A stretch of 64,000 bases of DNA. Source: Terfezia claveryi. Its lineage: Eukaryota > Ascomycota > Pezizomycetes > Pezizales > Pezizaceae. Below are positions 1-11,117 of the stretch, one piece after another. Where the stretch lies: assembly GCA_015179025.1 (NCBI GenBank), contig WHUX01000137.1, positions 1 to 64,000 on the forward strand, in the 5' to 3' direction. The notes beneath the pieces are model-generated. The model was not told the origin of the DNA. It saw only the letters and a list, made by a program, of their open reading frames with translations, and made no database searches. Both the position numbers and the translations under genes were made by a program. How positions within the stretch are numbered: position 1 is the first letter of the stretch; each line of letters opens with the position of its first letter.

Positions 1-222
1 GTGCTAACATACCTATTGTAGATACTCTTTCAGACCTACTGGATCCCTGACAGCAGAATCATTCGGCATCCTGTCAATATACCAGTATAATGGCATCCCC
101 CACTTAGGATAACAGTATTATGTTGTGGGCAAGAGGTCTGGCTTCGGCCTTCAAGAAGGTATCTTACTAATCCTTGCACATAGATAGCACGGCAGGCTAA
201 TATATCTAGACCTCTCGAGATT

Positions 223-474
223 TTGCAACTCACAGACAGCCCCGATTGGCCATTGAGATCCAGCATACTCCTACTAGATTTGACCAATATCCCCGACAAT
301 TTATCAGAGCCAGATGGATGCTTTGAGCCTAGAAGTGAGCTCTCACCATACAGCTCAGAGGACTCAGATGATGTCCACGATGATATTGTAGATCCATTTT
401 GGAATGAATGGACAATCGCACGCTTGGATTGGAATTGGGTTTGGCGCGCTTTTGATATGCTACAGTATAATTGA
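223..474 (+). CDS. Small hypothetical ORF, possibly not a gene
   Basis: An 83-codon open frame starting with TTG and ending at a stop. The product is acidic, rich in Ser and Asp in the middle (a SEDSDD stretch), and ends in a Trp-rich tail. I recognise no domain. It lies upstream of the hAT transposase and could be the tail of an older, unrelated element. The opposite strand is also open here, so the coding claim is weak. Confidence 0.15.
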   Translation: MQLTDSPDWPLRSSILLLDLTNIPDNLSEPDGCFEPRSELSPYSSEDSDDVHDDIVDPFWNEWTIARLDWNWVWRAFDMLQYN

Positions 475-552
475 CAGACGTATTTTATGTATAGATAGGT
501 TTGGGTTATCAAGGAAAGCGCCACAGGTACCTTGTGAATGTCTCCCATAGAA

Positions 553-622
553 TCCGTGACAAGCATACGTTATCTGTGACAAGCACACGTTATCTGTGAC
601 AAGCACATGTTATCTGTGACAT
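553..622. repeat. 20-bp tandem repeat with TGTGACA core
   Basis: Three full copies and one partial copy of a 20-bp unit (CTGTGACAAGCACACGTTAT) with few mismatches. It lies just upstream of the hAT transposase reading frame. Similar TGTGACA-bearing arrays occur at 2731-2803 and 4311-4452. Subterminal transposase-binding repeats are one possible explanation; this is inference. Confidence 0.6.
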
Positions 623-749
623 ACTACAAATGCTATCAAAATATGAATAAATAGGCCTCTCTTCCCTACTACCCTTCCAAATCTATTATCACCAACTCCC
701 AAGAACACAATAGCTAGACGAACTTGCACTACTAGCCCCATACTCCAAT

Positions 750-3700
750 ATGTCTCTATCTACAAGTGTACCCGTACATCAATCGAGCCCAATGGTTTCC
801 ACTCTTACCAGAATATTAGACGGGACAGCTTTTCAGTGGGAAGCCAAACAATCTGCACCATTTGATGCTTGGTGGGAAACGACCGAGTAGGCAGGCAAGC
901 TCCACGACAATCTGGCTAAATATCTAAGAAGTAATAATATTAACCTACCCTGATAGGATTTTAAGCTCCGAACAGCAGCGTACTGGGCCCAATTCGGATA
1001 AGGGGCTAAGATTCATAGCGGTGAGCCATTCATATTTTGTTTAACTTGTAAGGGTACCTTGCAACACCCTAGTGCATTTAATATGGGTATGATATATATA
1101 AGAACTTATCTCAACTCGGGCAGGTGCCGCTCTACTAGTGGGCGAAAGAATCAGGACATTTCAACCCTGTTTGGGAAGGTAATTATATAATTCATACCTA
1201 CCTGCAATAATTGGGCATAGGCTCACGTTACAAGTAGACAACACCTACAGTTGCACAATCCCCCGAATTGCAATTCAGTGATGATCGCTTCAAACATGAA
1301 CTTATGAAAACTGTAATTGGTACAAACTTACCTTTCTGAACCATCGAACATCCACAGTTCCAGCATCTCCTAAAATTTCTTAGATCTGGGATTAATATCA
1401 CCTGTGCGACAACACTTCACTGGAGCATATATCACTATGCCACTAAAGTTCAATAGAAGCTTCAAAAAAGCCTCCCGGAAGATACATTCCTCCACCTCCC
1501 TACAGACTATTGGACTTCTCCGAACAAGTTAGCGTTCATGGGCACAACAGTCTATTATATAGACCAGGATTGGCAGCTGTGCCAACATATGATTGAATTC
1601 CAGTACCTAGGTAGGGAATCTCATAATGCTATACACTTAGGTAATCAGCTAGGGAATTTAATTTGGGAATATGGTATTTCGAACCAAGTCTTGGCCATTG
1701 TTTCGGACAACGCAAGTGTCAATGCAGCATTGGCTAAGCATTTAAAAGCCAATGTATTCGGTACTAAATGGGACCCCCAGCAATACCGACTTCCCTGCCT
1801 CACACATATGATTGTACTAGTAAGCAACTAGTTTATGAAAGAACTTAGGTCGAACCCAGATAATGATAATACTGCCTCGTCTACCCCTGCTATTGAGTCT
1901 TCAATCAGAGAACTGCAGATTTATGCTCCAGGTATATTTGCACAATCTGTTTGCAAAGTAAGTCATCTTCTGAGCTGCTCAATAAAGATGTTATGGAATA
2001 GCAGACCTGTCACAAAAGGCTAATATGCATCACGGAATCCAATTGCTAACATTTGTTTAGGTTCGAGAGCTCTGTAAGGCTATAGTAGCCAGCCCACAAC
2101 GCCTAGCACAATTCAAGGAACTCCAAACTGATTTCCATATGCCCATGGGGCTCATCCAGAACGTCAAAACTTGCTGGAACTCAACCTTTGAAATGCTTAC
2201 TCGAGTATTGAGGCTCCAGTGCTACATTGAGCAATGGATCGCTCTATCTACGACAGAGAGCAAGTACTCAGAGTTATGGTTGAGTCAAGAAGAGTGGAAC
2301 CAACTTCAGGAGGCTACTATTTTCCTGAAACCTTTATCGGATTACACTCATGCTATCTCTACAGGGCAGCATACGACCATACAGAATGCGTTCTTTATCT
2401 ACAATGATATCTTCGACCAAATAGAAAAACAGCGAAAATGTATACGCAAACTTCCTGCTAATCCTACCTGTGCTACAGGGTTTCTCTCCGCGACAAAAGC
2501 ATGTCAGCAGATCTTCAAGAAGTATTATTCTAGAACCGAAAAACAATCTCTCATCTACAACCTTGCAACCATCCTTGATCCATCTAAGAAATTATCCTTG
2601 TATAATAACTAGGGAAATCTCAATGTCCAAGATCCAAATGGTATACAGCAGAACGGGGACCATATTTCATACACAGAGTATTACAAGTACATATGAATTC
2701 CATTAGCACATGACTATTTTGGCCCATGTGTTTTTCGTGACACTATTTTCTGTAACACTATTTTCCGTGATACCATTTTCTATGACACTATTTTCCATGA
2801 CAGGAGACCATCTGTAATATACAGAAAAACATAATTCTTACCAAATTCACTTCTTAAGGTTCAGTTCGAAGATTATTTTGAATATAATTATGCCAAGTAC
2901 ACGCCGGAAGCCCAGGTTAATAACATACAAGTAGATAATAGAGAACAATTTCTATATAATGCGTCGACTACAAGAGCATACCACAAGCCAATCGGAGGAT
3001 GTACCAGAAATCAAGAGATACCTGGCAAATCCGGTAACAACACTGAATGAGAAATGCCCTCTATCCTGGTGGAAGGTGCATGCTAATGAATATCCCACAC
3101 TGGCATGAATGGCGAGGGACATATTGAGCATTCCACTCACATCTGTCCCAGTAAAGTGAATATTCAGCAGTGCTTAAGATATTTTGCCATACCGATGCAA
3201 CAGAATAGGTCTCCAAATGATAACTGCGCTGATGTTGACCAAATCGTGGGATGCTGTACATGCAAAATACGGAACCCCAAAGGCACAAATTAGACCAGCA
3301 TATATAGAAGAAGACATAGCTGATTTGGATGAAGGTGAGGTAATGCTGGAGAAACAAGCCCTCAGCTATGATGCAGACTTCCTCCGCCACATGGTAGCAT
3401 AGTCCCTAGATACCGTTCAGGGATAGACGGACATGGATTCAGATACAAATTGTAACACGGAAGTAGCTGGGAGCCAGATAATGGATGAGTACCTCCTAAA
3501 TGACCTGTTAGATTTAGCGTCAGAGAATACCAGCCCATCGCATAGTTTCACGGAAGATTCTACCTCAGGTATATCCAACTCGTTCCATCGAAGTGTATTG
3601 TGTGGGCATGCAGCAACACCATCTCCTTCAACTCCGCATCGAAGCACCCGGAAGCGCCGTTTATCACACTCCGTGAGTCTGATGCCGTTGATTGTAAGTA

Positions 3701-3750
3701 GGTTTCAGAAGAAACTGCAACCTACGCAGCGTAGGAACTTTAAAGTATGA
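750..3750 (+). pseudogene. hAT-family transposase, broken
   Basis: A hAT transposase read in several frames with stops. The ATG at 750 opens a frame leading to a BED-like zinc finger region around 970-1180 (AYWAQFG, then FCLTCKGTL, ending in ISTLFGK). The RNase H-like core follows: TDYWTSPN near 1505-1530, VSDNASVN near 1695-1725, and LPCLTHM near 1790. At 2139-2612 comes a helical part with the CWNSTFEML motif typical of hAT. The C-terminal dimerisation region shows LSWWKVHANEYPTLA near 3061, cut by TGA, then SIPLTSVP. At least two short GT..AG introns look plausible near 1090-1125 and 1170-1250. In-frame stops and shifts show the copy is dead. Family membership is firm; exact exon limits are not. 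Confidence 0.8.
2731..2803. repeat. 15-bp tandem repeat inside the hAT element
   Basis: About five copies of a 15-bp unit of the form TTTTCYGTGACACTA. It sits between coding segments of the hAT transposase, so it lies in an intron or is a later expansion. It shares the GTGACA core with the arrays on both sides of the element. Confidence 0.55.
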
Positions 3751-4310
3751 GTGGGTAGGGGTGTTGATGGCATGTGGAGTATACTGGTAGGTAAGTATTA
3801 GTGCAGGTTCTAGGGAAAATTTCTTTTCTATGTTGGGAGTACTTTCTTTATTTAGGTTTGCTATTTTAGTTGTTATATGGGACAGCGGGAGTTTTGAGGA
3901 TTTCATAGGCAACATTTCTTTATCTATTTCTGTTGGGAGTTACTTTTTGATTCAGTTTGCTTTCTTTTTGATAGTATGTGGGAGGGCCAGTTTTGTGTGA
4001 GAGGGCGGTATAAGCGGGATCGGAGAATTACTTTACCTCGATCTTGGGATATTGAGATATGTTTAGACATGAGTATTGGGAATTTGTCGGTTAGTTTAGG
4101 TTTTTATGTTTGCAGAATTAAAGCGATTCATTTTATGAGAATTAGAGTGTGTAGAAATTGATGAGGTATCAACAAATGTAATTTACATTAGTACACAAGA
4201 CAGGGTAAGATTATATAGGAGAACGATAGATGAATGGATAGAAGGTTAGCTACTAGTAGAACGCAGTTGAGAAATGGTAGTAAGGATTAAGCGGGAAGGA
4301 AAAGTTCAAG
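3751..4310. other. No gene seen; AT-rich tail of hAT element
   Basis: T-rich sequence follows the last hAT reading frame. I see no domain, RNA gene or transposon end. It probably belongs to the 3' untranslated part of the hAT element, because a TGTGACA array follows. Confidence 0.4.
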
Positions 4311-4452
4311 TCCATGACAGGAGGAGGAATCCGTGACAGGCGGGGCAATCTGTGACAGGAGGACGGATCTATGACAGGAGGATAGATCTGTGACAGGAAG
4401 ACGGATCCATGATAGGAGGACGGATCCGTGACAGGAGGAGCGATCCATGACT
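4311..4452. repeat. 18-19-bp tandem repeat with GTGACAGGAGG core
   Basis: About seven copies of a unit close to GGATCCGTGACAGGAGGAC, with scattered transitions. It is the downstream counterpart of the array at 553-622, so the pair may mark the subterminal regions of the hAT element. No hAT terminal inverted repeat or 8-bp duplication was found. Confidence 0.6.
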
Positions 4453-4625
4453 GATAATGGAGAAAACATGAAACCAAGATCGAGGTGAAATATGGGTGAC
4501 TAATTCTTGGCGAGGACTCGGTCGATCACCGAGTAGTCGCCAAGTTGGTAGCGAGTTGGCTTCGGAAGAATGGGCGTCGGTACAAGTCAGTACCGAGTAG
4601 AAAAAATAGTAGTACAACTCGCCTC

Positions 4626-4776
4626 TGTTACGGCGCAAGGCAGACAGGGGTGGGGGGTATGCGAATCGTCATGGGTCAGGTGATATGTTGCAATTCGATA
4701 GATTGGAGGCCTGACGAACCCCGCTTCCTATATATGTGCCCACTTCCTGTATCTAGCTTTTGGCTCTCCGAGCAAT

Positions 4777-4821
<45 letters not shown>

Positions 4822-4962
4822 GGAAGACCAATTCTAAGTTCAACTCGCACCCGTATGTGCAGTTAGGCCCGAGTTATGTGATCTTGCCTTTACTTCGCTA
4901 ATAACCCTCCAAATACCTGTATTCCGACAACATTGCCTTGATCACCCGGCTCGCCCCTAACA
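4626..4962 (+). repeat. Left LTR of TRIM-like copy 1
   Basis: Begins TGTTACGG and ends CCTAACA. It contains a TATATA box (CTTCCTATATATGTG, near 4727) and a run of TTCTAAG heptamers near 4774-4820. It matches the right LTR along its whole length. Confidence 0.9.
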
Positions 4963-5267
4963 TTACATTGCTCCTAACCCCCGGGACCGGCGATATTGCT
5001 CTATTTGCCTCTCCCATCTCTATACTTGTCGGAACCCCTTCCAGAGCACTCTAGAAGCAAACTTCGCTTGAGACTTCGCTTGCACCGAGTCTAATCACCC
5101 CTCCTTACCTACACACTGTCGGACAGCTCGAAAATGGCTAAAGTCATGTCGCTGGATTATTTGGCTATATGAGCGACGTCGAAAATAATTATATCCCCCT
5201 CCTATATGCTTATTAGCTTGTTTTAGCCGACATACTAATCATATATTGAGATTCTCAACGTTCTAGA

Positions 5268-5575
5268 AGTCGAGCGAGCTTATAAGGCCCCCGGCGAGCG
5301 AACGAGCTTATAAGCACCCAAGTGAGCTTATAAGCCCCCCGACGAGCGAGCGAGCTTATAAGCTCCCCGACGAGCGAGCATATTAGCCCCCTAACGAGCG
5401 AGCGAGCTTATAAGACCCCCGGCGAGCGAAGGAGCTCATAAGCACCCAAGCGAGCTTATAAGCCCCCCGACGAGCGAGCGAGCTTATAAGCCCCCCAACG
5501 AGCGAGCGAGCTTATAAGCCCCCCGACGAGCGAGCGAGCTCATAAGCCCCCCAGCAAGCAATACCCCTTAACGAG
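5268..5575. repeat. Internal array of CGAGCGAGCTTATAAG units
   Basis: About ten to twelve imperfect copies of a 20-30-bp unit of the form GACGAGCGAGCGAGCTTATAAGCCCCC. It lies between the conserved 5' and 3' internal blocks of the TRIM-like element. The second copy has different, shorter repeats at the equivalent place, so this part evolves fast. Confidence 0.8.
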
Positions 5576-5649
5576 CAAAGCTCAATACCCCCAAGTGAGC
5601 AAAGCTTACGACCCCCGAGCAAGCAAGCTCAAGACCCCCGGCGAGCAAG

Positions 5650-5905
5650 CTCAATACCCCCGCCTTGGTCGAAGGACCCTACGTTGGGTGAAGACCCCCG
5701 CCTTGGTTGAAGGCCCCACCTTGGTTGAAGGACCCTATGTTGGGTGAAGACCCCCGCTTTGGTTGAAGGACCCTATGTTGGGTGAAGACCCCCGCTTTGG
5801 TTGAAGGACCCTATGTTGGGTGAAGACCCCCGCTTTGGTTGAAGGACCCTATGTTGGGTGAAGACCCCCGCCTTGGTCAAAGACCCCCGCCTTGGTCAAA
5901 GACCC
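5650..5905. repeat. Internal array of GGTTGAAGGACCCTATGTTG units
   Basis: Five to six tandem copies of a ~38-bp unit (CCCGCTTTGGTTGAAGGACC, then CTATGTTGGGTGAAGAC), nearly identical in the middle of the array. No reading frame is implied. Confidence 0.8.
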
Positions 5906-6594
5906 CGTTCGACCTCGAAGCTCAAAGGCCCCCGCCTTGACCCAAGCCAGCGCTGCGAGCGCTGAAGACCCGAACGAGTGCCACGAGCGCACAAATGAAC
6001 AAGACCCCCCCTTGCACAGGCAAGTCGGGTTGGACAGTTGGGAAAGCATACGTCTGAGGTTCAGACCTATGTCAAGTTTGTCAATGGATGAAGACATGGT
6101 ACCTTTTACCGTCCTACTCGTCGCCTTTTCCCTGTGGGTTTTTTGGCGAGAGGTTTGGTTTTTAATGGCCATGGCATGTATGTGTAGGCACACCGGTCTT
6201 GTGGTACCCTTGAATGGGATAGAGGTATCTGCCTGCGCGGTCAGTGCCTAGCCACCATGGTTACCTGAGTTGTTACTAATACTTGTCTTCTCCGGTCGGA
6301 AGGACTTGTATTCAGCTGAGGACAGCTGCCTCGGAACGGGGAGTAAGGTTACGGCTCAGGTAAGAGGCCTACCCACAACTGGGAATATCCCAATACCTAA
6401 TTATGGCTGCTAACTGTTATGGCCTGATCAACCATACAGCTGCGGGTAATGTGTCCGGGATGGACGGGTATTGGAGTAAGGAAGTGTGTGACCTCTGAAT
6501 GCGTTCTCATGCATGTACTCTCTTCGAAAATTCCATTGATAAGCAGGGTGGTGAAGTTAGTCGGTCGGGACGACCTCTTGGAAAGGGGAAGTAC

Positions 6595-6745
6595 TGTTAC
6601 GGCGCAAGGCAGACAGGGGTGGGGGGTATGCGAATCGTCATGGGTCAGGTGATATGTTGCAATTCGATAGATTGGAGGCCTGACGAACCCCGCTTCCTAT
6701 ATATGTGCCCACTTCCTGTATCTAGCTTTTGGCTCTCCGAGCAAT

Positions 6746-6790
<45 letters not shown>

Positions 6791-6931
6791 GGAAGACCAA
6801 TTCTAAGTTCAACTCGCACCCGTATGTGCAGTTAGGCCCGAGTTATGTGATCTTGCCTTTACTTCGCTAATAACCCTCCAAATACCTGTATTCCGACAAC
6901 ATTGCCTTGATCACCCGGCTCGCCCCTAACA
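6595..6931 (+). repeat. Right LTR of TRIM-like copy 1
   Basis: Matches 4626-4962 base for base as far as I can read, including the count of TTCTAAG units. It is preceded by the polypurine tract and followed by the GCCTC duplication. Confidence 0.9.
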
Positions 6932-6936
6932 GCCTC

Positions 6937-7490
6937 AACTCGAGCCGATGTGTACACTATCTATAAGCTAGCAATGTAATTTGGTCTTCATCACTCCATT
7001 TACTTGTTCAACCAGCCTCTGTATCTATAGATATCAAGGTCTACTATTAATTATTTTAACCCTATATTTCTGCAATAATATCAAGAGGATTCTCTTAAAC
7101 TCAGTTCCATTATCATATTGTAGGATGTGAGGAACTTTAACAATCTCTAGCTATTGAGCTATATACTTAGAAACTCTAGCTACTGTTTTGTTAAGAAGTA
7201 TATAAAGAAAGGAGTATTTGCTATAATAATCTTTAATGTGCAATATCTAATGGTTTCCATTATATTGTGTAACTCTCATATTGACAAGGTCAATTTATAC
7301 TGACTCTAATATATAGTATGTCTCAATAGGTTCTAGTAAAGCTCAAAAGTTTGAAGGCCTACTCTGGATTCATATAGTATAGTCCTTTAGAAGCCAATCA
7401 ATATAATCTCTAGGGATTCTATAAAATTATTGATGAACAAGATCAAATGTTTTTTTTACTCCTACATGTTCACAATGGAGATAGTAGTCT
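6937..7490 (-). pseudogene. Relic of KRBA2-like retroviral-type integrase
   Basis: The minus strand, with stops, reads as an rve-type integrase core: HIKDYYSKYSFLY near 7230, then the catalytic-region motif QYDNGTEFKR near 7110, and RLVEQVNGVMKTKL near 7000-7020. This resembles the integrase gene related to KRBA2 that is common in invertebrate and fungal transposons. AT-rich composition and stops in Trp and Gln positions indicate RIP-like decay. A second relic lies at 37816-40072. The TRIM-like element at 4626-6931 inserted next to this fragment, and a gypsy relic follows on the other side. The class of the parent element is uncertain. Confidence 0.6.
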
Positions 7491-8332
7491 ATAATAGATT
7501 GATATACTTCTTCGAATTCTCTACTAATAACCAATTTTCTAAAACTCTAAAGACCTCCTAATTCCTGGCTAATTATGAATAGCACCCTAGTTTCATGGAC
7601 TCACTGGCACCTCTACACAAGTCTAAGGAGAACATCCCAGCTAAGGAGTTTACCACAGAGATTCCTGAGTTGCACACTACCCTAAAAACCGAGTTGGAAT
7701 ACACCCAAGCTAGACAATCTAAGTATACTAATAGGTCAAGACTGTCTGCACTAAGGTACGAGCCTAAAGATAAAGTATAGCTATCCAGTAGATACTTCCG
7801 AACAGAACAGCCCTGCCGTAAGCTGGACTATAAGTTTCTAGGTCCCTATAAGGTGTTAGCTGCTATTGGTACTTATTATGACCAATTGAGGTTTCCTAAG
7901 GATATCAAGTATCACTCTGTTATCTATATCTTAGAGATTGAGACAGCCATGAACAATCCTCTCCCTGGGTAAAAGCACCCCCTACCCCCTTACGTAGTAA
8001 TTGCGGGTAAAGAAAAGTAGGAGGTTAAAGAGATACTAGACTCTAGAAAGCACTATAGATGAGTTCAGTATAATGTCAAATAGTTAGAGGATGAGGAGAA
8101 TACCTGGCAACCTGCAGTAGACTTGGAAAACATATAGGACTTGGTTACCCTGTTCTACCAACAATACTTAAAGAAGTCTAACCAGTTGAATAATGTCAGA
8201 TCTTTTGCATTCTTGTTGTTGTTTGGAGTTAGGGTTCTTGTTTTTACCCTTATTGTTGTTTTCTATATTGATTTAGCCAGTTGTCATGCCTAGGCCTCTT
8301 AGTCACTAGAGCTCTAGCCAAAGAGGGGATAG
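7490..8332 (+). pseudogene. Relic of gypsy pol 3' end (integrase tail, chromodomain, 3' UTR)
   Basis: This stretch aligns by eye with the end of the gypsy pol at 56430-57240. Shared parts include AANNQFSESSKTSPF-like coding, a FRTEQPCRKLDYKFLGPYK-like motif near 7800-7850, and the chromodomain near 8010-8160. The 3' UTR with its TTCTTGTTGTTTGGAGTT motif follows. Relative to the younger copy the changes are mostly C to T and G to A, giving many TAG/TAA stops. It ends at a polypurine tract (AAGAGGGGATAG) just before an LTR relic. Confidence 0.75.
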
Positions 8333-9011
8333 TATCACAACTGTATACTTAGTTGTCTTTGCCATCACCTATGATACAAGTAATGGGTTATTGCTATTGT
8401 TGTCTTTATCATCACCTGTAATTACAGCTGATAAGTTATTATTATTGTTGCCCTTAGCATCACCTATAATGCAGGTGTTTAGTTATTGTTATCATTACCT
8501 TGCTTGACTTCCAAGATAGAGATTTGGGAAGCTTATTTCCCTCATTGCCCTGACAGAATTATATATATATAGACCCTGTCCCTTGTACTGTTATTGGATG
8601 TCTATCCAATATCTTGTATATAAATACAGGACCTTGCTTCCTTAAGTGCTTGTGCACCTCCCTTGTGTACCTCCTTATCTTATGAATAGCTCTGCAGTAC
8701 AGGTGCCTCCTTCTGATATATGTAGCAATTACTTTTACATGTCTCTTGTCCTTGCCTCTTGCCTCCTATCCTTGCCCTATCCTAGCCTTCCCTTAATCAT
8801 ACACATAGAATTCTTATATATGTCTTGCCCTAGCCTCTGCCTTTTAAACATCCGGCCCTCTATGACAACGTCTGTAACATCTATAATAGGTGTCTATAAC
8901 AAGCCTACTTTCTCTAGTCATATATATAGTGCTTTTACATATGTCTCACCTCATTTCTGTCCTTGCCCTGGCCTACCTCTTGGTTGCCTTGTTCCTAGAG
9001 CTCACATTACA
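8333..9011 (+). repeat. Relic 3' LTR of the gypsy family
   Basis: Starts TATCACAACTG, where the intact LTR at 49071 starts TGTCACAACC. It ends CCTAGAGCTCACATTACA, where the intact LTR ends CCCAGAGCCGTCGTTACA. The R-U5 part (GTGCACCTCCCTTGTG and downstream) is clearly shared. The U3 part instead carries about three ~66-bp direct repeats around ATCACCTATAAT, so the two LTRs differ in their promoter half. Confidence 0.75.
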
Positions 9012-10437
9012 GGTAGAATGTACTAGAAAACAGTAGGCAATGATATTGATACTATGGCAGAACACAATAAACTTAATTATAATATAAGACTTATGACCAT
9101 CTACAATTAGTAAATAATATCCTCAATTTTTTAGTTGCTTTGACTCTTTTATACTCTCATAAAATTGCTTGATCTATTCTATCCCTAAGATATGATTTGT
9201 CTATCCTTTTTTTGATATACTGAACTTCTACTAATTAAAATCAACCTTTGGATATTTTAGAGATTGATACCAATCTATATAGTGCCCAGCTCCTTTATAA
9301 ATAATTAGTAGAGGCACTATAGTCTCTTCTCTACATATTGCTTCAACAACTAGTAATTATTTCATAATTTCTATAAGTTGTTATTTTACTAGTCATTCTA
9401 CAAGCTCATTTTAAGCAAATAATCTTAGTATGATCTGAAATCCCTTAGCAAAATCCCTTCTGTTCCATATCATAGATTGTAGTATCATTAATCTAATATA
9501 GGTGCTTAAGCTGTAAAAGCTAGTATATACTCTGAGGCAAGTTTTTTTATTAGTACAATCTGAAATCCCTTAGCAAAATCCCTTCTGATCCATATTGTAG
9601 GTTATAGTATCAGTAATCTAATATAGGTACTTAAGTTGTAAAAGCTAGTATATACTATGGGGCAAGTCTTTTTATTGAAAACTCAGCCAGATCTATAAAA
9701 AACAAGTTAAAAACTCACTATTTAAACCTATTTTAACTAGCTTTTGCTTTAAATAGGTCAAAATAATCATCAAAAATTCATGTAAACTCTGGAGATATCA
9801 GAAAATAAAGAAAAAACTCACCTCATATTGCATACTAGTAAAGGCTTGTTGAAATAACCTTAGATAATTTCTGGATTACTAGCTTTAATCTACTTCTTAT
9901 TAAACTAGCTGCTAAACTTCAAAACTACTTGTAGATAATAATTAAGAAAGTATATCAGCAAAAAAAAAGTTTATGTCAAGTACTTCAGAAGCATATAAAG
10001 CTCTTTTGCAAAAATCAAGATTTAGGAGCCAACTATAGCTATGTGCGCTGTCCTAATGCAAATCATTTAAATTAATATTTCTTGATGCATAATTATTTTA
10101 TAATACTTTCCTTATATAACTAATTTTAATCAATATTTCCTGATGTACACCTATCTTATAATAATTACACTGTGCAGCTAATTTAAATCAATATTTCATA
10201 ACACGCACCTGTTATATCATATATACATGAAGTATTATTCTTTCTATACCCATACAAAATCTCAATATATTTAAGTTCACTATCTGATACAAATAGTCGG
10301 CTAGTATAGGCGCGGCCTTGTGATCGCACTTAATACCTGCATTCTATACATTTCCAAAAATGAAATTGATTCTGATAATATCTGTAAAACTAGCTAGCTA
10401 AACACGTGTAAAACCAAAATCACTGCTTATATCAGTA
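9012..10437. other. AT-rich decayed DNA, no gene seen
   Basis: Strongly AT-rich with abundant TA dinucleotides and no open frame of note. It contains a tandem duplication at 9433-9681 and about three loose ~60-bp repeats at 10065-10230 built around AATCAATATTTCNTGATG. I cannot name the source element. Confidence 0.5.
9433..9681. repeat. Tandem duplication of ~125 bp
   Basis: Two adjacent copies beginning ATCTGAAATCCCTTAGCAAA, offset by 125 bases. The copies differ mostly by transitions. Confidence 0.8.
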
Positions 10438-10587
10438 CTATATCACTGCGCAAATAAGCCTGGTATCCACTATGCAAATCAACCTAGAAATCAACCTGCA
10501 AATCAGGCTGGAATCCAACAGGCAAATCGATCTAGAAATCAGCATGCAAATCAGCCTGGAATTTACCATGCAAATTGACCTAGAAAT
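10438..10587. repeat. Minisatellite, left part, split by the copia insertion
   Basis: Copies of a ~24-bp unit close to ATCAGCATGCAAATCAGCCTGGA, alternating with CAAATCGACCTAGAA. The same array continues at 27203, immediately after the copia element. The last bases GAAAT (10583-10587) are one copy of the copia target duplication. Confidence 0.8.
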
Positions 10588-11117
10588 TTTAAGAGATAAA
10601 GAAGGGAAGTGCAGCAGTGAGATCCAAATGTCCACTGAAGGATAATACGAATGAGTGAAGTGAGATTTGTTATGTAGAGATATGAAGAAGTGAGACCTGT
10701 ATTACAACGAAGAGATGCGTTGTGATATGATTATTCTTTTCTATCCAACAGGAAACGAATGAGATATATATACATGAATGAACGTACATAAGAAAGTGAA
10801 GAAGAAGAAGGACATATGAATAGCACGCAATACCTGTGAAGGCCGAAGCACGTAATGCCTGTGAAGGCCGATACTTGCCATATGATCTGCAGGCCAGAGC
10901 ATGCAATGTCTGTGAAGGCTGAAGCATGCAATGCCTGAGAAGGCCGTTGCTTGCCATAAGATCTGCAGGCCAGAGCACGTAATGCCTGTGAAGGCCGAAG
11001 TACGCAATGCCTGAAAAGGCCATTGCTTGCCATAAGATCTGCAGGCCGAAGGTCACTACGTGTGGAATAGCAAGGCATGGGCGGAATGAATGAATGTACG
11101 GTATTCAATCACTAACA
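10588..11117 (-). repeat. 3' LTR of copia element
   Basis: 530 bp, starting TGTTAGTGATTGAAT on the minus strand. It holds an internal array at 10825-11050 built from AATGCCTGTGAAGGCCGAA and AAGATCTGCAGGCC units. In the first ~320 bases I count about 19 differences from the partner LTR, nearly all transitions. Confidence 0.9.

Larger units (their letters stand above)
4626..6931 (+). mobile_element. Non-coding small LTR retroelement (TRIM-like), copy 1
   Basis: A 2306-bp element bounded by 337-bp LTRs that begin TGTTACGGCG and end CCCCTAACA, flanked by a 5-bp duplication GCCTC (4621-4625 and 6932-6936). The two LTRs look identical by eye, so insertion is recent. A polypurine tract (GGAAAGGGGAAG) sits just before the right LTR, setting the orientation. 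No gag or pol is encoded. The interior holds two arrays (5268-5575 and 5650-5905) between sequence blocks near 5090-5260 and 5920-6170. Both blocks recur in the second copy at 59902-61578. It needs proteins from another element. No canonical TGG primer-binding site follows the left LTR. Confidence 0.85.

Noticed and set aside
36..566. Minus-strand frame of 176 codons
   Set aside because: No recognisable domain, odd composition, and it overlaps the plus-strand frame and the tandem repeat; insufficient support.
5265..5575. CRISPR-like array of short repeats
   Set aside because: Units are contiguous and imperfect, without unique spacers of even length, and lie within a fungal LTR element.
10741..11108. 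Minus-strand frames with repeated ALRASAFTGIAC in the copia LTRs
   Set aside because: The same frames appear in all three LTRs because of the internal repeat; LTRs are not coding in this family.
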